Below, one piece after another: positions 7,868 through 9,303 of a stretch of DNA of 9,303 nucleotides (the first letter of the stretch is position 1; each line of letters begins with the position of its first letter). The translations under genes and the position numbers were made by a program. This DNA is from an uncultured Clostridia bacterium. GTDB lineage: Bacteria > Bacillota > Clostridia > UBA1381. The notes beneath the pieces are model-generated. The model was not told the origin of the DNA. It searched no databases and was given only the letters and a program-made list of their open reading frames with translations. The DNA lies in the NCBI GenBank assembly GCA_910585795.1, contig CAJUFV010000255.1, forward strand, positions 1 to 9,303, in the 5' to 3' direction.

Positions 7868-9303
7868 ATGAAGAAAAAAATTTCGGTATTATTAACTTTA
7901 ATTATGTTAGGAGGAGCGCTTGCGGGCTGTGGGGGCGGACAGATTGCTTCCAGCGGTGAGGATCCCAATACGGTTCCGGAGGATACATATGAGATTAACT
8001 GGTATATGCAGGGAATGCCGCAAGAAGATGTCGCTTCTGTTGAAGCGGCTGTTAATGATTATCTTAAAGATAAAATCAACGTGACGCTTAAAATGCATAG
8101 ACTTGAGTCAAGTCAGTACAGTAAACAGCTCAGTACGATGATTGCGGCAGGGGAATACTTTGATATTGCGTGGACAACACCAGGTGTGCTGGATTATACA
8201 TCAAATGCGAAAAACGGCGCGTGGCTCGCGCTTGATGACTATATAGATACATATATTCCTCAAACAGTATCAGAGCTTGGAGAGATAGCAGACAACGCGA
8301 GAGTTGACGGGACGCTCTATGCTCTTCCTGTAATGAAAGAAATGGCTGATTCAAGAGGCTGGACATATCGAAAGGACATTGCGGATAAGTACAATATTGA
8401 TATGGATAGCATAAAAACATTTGAAGAGCTTGAACCTGTATTAAAAATGGTTCAGGCAAATGAGCCGGATATGCAGTACCCGATTGACTGGGGCAGTGAC
8501 AGAACTCCAGAGGCTCTTATGAAGTATGAGACTGTTGCAGGAACAGCGGTTATATTTTATGATAATGAAAAGTATGACGGCAAAGTGGTAAATCTTGTTG
8601 AAACGCCGGAATATCTTGAAGCGTGCAAATGGGCAAACAAATTATATAATGAGGGACTTGTTAAGAGGGATGTTATGACTGCTACAGACTTCGAGCAACG
8701 ATTAAAAGATGGTAAGACGTTTTGTTATGTGGATTTTCTGAAGCCGGGTAAAGCTAAGGAAACATCAGCTAATTTCAATTTTGAGCTGGAGCAGTCAACG
8801 GTATCAGATATCTGGCAGGATAATGGCGCTGGAACAGGCTCAATGCTTGCTGTTTCAAGAACGACAAAAAATCCTGAGAGAGTTCTTCGCTTTATTGAGA
8901 TGCTTTATACCGATTCTGAACTGAGCAATCTAATAAATTATGGAATTGAAGGAAAGCATTATACAAAGATAGATGAAAACACTATTTCAATCCCTGATAA
9001 TACACCATATACACTTCAAGGATTTCAGTGGATGCAGGGAAATGTATTTCTGAATTATCTTACAGAGGGTGAAGCACCTGATAAGGTGGAAAAGCTTAAG
9101 AAATTTAATTCTGACGCAAAAAAACCAATGGATTACGGATTCAAATTTGATAAAACTCCTGTTGAGATGGAAATTGCTGCTGTAAGAACAGTTATGAGCG
9201 AATATCGTAAGCAGGTTATTATGGGCTCAATGGATCCTGAACCGATTATGAAGGATTATAATAATAAGCTTAAAGCCGCTGGGATTGATAAGATTATTGC
9301 AGA
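7868..9303 (+). CDS. Extracellular solute-binding lipoprotein, LipO/DUF3502-like, 3'-partial
   Basis: The frame opens at ATG 7868 and stays open to the window edge (478 full codons plus two bases), so the stop lies outside. AGGAG at 7855-7859, 8 nt before the ATG, fixes the start. The signal peptide is MKKK plus a hydrophobic stretch and a classic LAGC lipobox with Cys21. The mature part is a family-1 sugar-binding protein: INWYMQGMPQEDVASVEAA, IAAGEYFDIAWTT, VDGTLYALPVMKEM, then GWTYRKDIADKYNID. The C-terminal part from about residue 415 (FKFDKTPVEMEIAAVRTVMSEY, ending KLKAAGIDKII) resembles the DUF3502 tail of LipO-type lipoproteins. At this length it is probably nearly complete. Its usual partners are two ABC permease genes of the LplB/YtcP type, expected just downstream. 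Capture of oligosaccharides for import is the probable role; the ligand is unknown. Confidence 0.9.
   Translation, partial: MKKKISVLLTLIMLGGALAGCGGGQIASSGEDPNTVPEDTYEINWYMQGMPQEDVASVEAAVNDYLKDKINVTLKMHRLESSQYSKQLSTMIAAGEYFDIAWTTPGVLDYTSNAKNGAWLALDDYIDTYIPQTVSELGEIADNARVDGTLYALPVMKEMADSRGWTYRKDIADKYNIDMDSIKTFEELEPVLKMVQANEPDMQYPIDWGSDRTPEALMKYETVAGTAVIFYDNEKYDGKVVNLVETPEYLEACKWANKLYNEGLVKRDVMTATDFEQRLKDGKTFCYVDFLKPGKAKETSANFNFELEQSTVSDIWQDNGAGTGSMLAVSRTTKNPERVLRFIEMLYTDSELSNLINYGIEGKHYTKIDENTISIPDNTPYTLQGFQWMQGNVFLNYLTEGEAPDKVEKLKKFNSDAKKPMDYGFKFDKTPVEMEIAAVRTVMSEYRKQVIMGSMDPEPIMKDYNNKLKAAGIDKIIA

Noticed and set aside
8130..8459. Antisense open frame inside the second lipoprotein gene
   Set aside because: The + strand frame is a continuous, well-recognised binding protein with a proper signal peptide and ribosome binding site; the antisense product has low-complexity composition.

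Overview
The window is about 9.3 kb of AT-rich DNA that looks like a low-GC Gram-positive anaerobe of the Clostridia (Lachnospiraceae/Oscillospiraceae-like). The evidence is the dense AGA/ATA/AAA codon use, strong GGAGG-type ribosome binding sites, Gram-positive-style lipoprotein signal peptides, and a YesM/YesN-type two-component system beside sugar-binding lipoproteins. The exact genus cannot be read from the sequence. The content is that of a polysaccharide-utilisation locus: a lyase, a flavoenzyme, a regulator pair and sugar-capture lipoproteins. No RNA genes, insertion sequences, CRISPR arrays or phage genes were seen.

Left part (1-3150, + strand): the 3' portion of a polysaccharide lyase family 8 (PL8) gene, whose start lies before the window, overlaps by 8 nt a gene for a cytoplasmic FAD-dependent oxidoreductase (FAD_oxidored/PF12831 type). 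The two appear translationally coupled. They end at a strong hairpin (3146-3187) that can act as a terminator in both directions and contains the stop codons of both converging genes.

Middle (3167-6500, - strand): a membrane sensor histidine kinase of the YesM type and an AraC-type response regulator of the YesN type. They overlap by 26 nt and are transcribed toward the lyase operon.

Right part (6501-9303): a 186-bp divergent intergenic region carries a good promoter for the kinase, -10 boxes for the rightward genes, a 15-bp palindrome and a candidate tandem operator. It is followed by two consecutive lipoprotein genes of the extracellular solute-binding type. The first (392 aa) is complete. 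The second (LipO/DUF3502-like) runs off the right edge with probably only a few residues missing; ABC permease genes would be expected beyond it.

Inferred logic: the kinase senses an extracellular glycan fragment, possibly with the help of the adjacent lipoprotein. The regulator then activates the rightward sugar-uptake genes and perhaps the lyase/flavoenzyme operon. The lyase cleaves a uronic-acid-containing polysaccharide or oligosaccharide by beta-elimination, the lipoproteins capture oligosaccharides for import, and the flavoenzyme probably modifies a released sugar or an attached group. The substrate (hyaluronan, chondroitin, xanthan or another glycan) cannot be fixed from the sequence.
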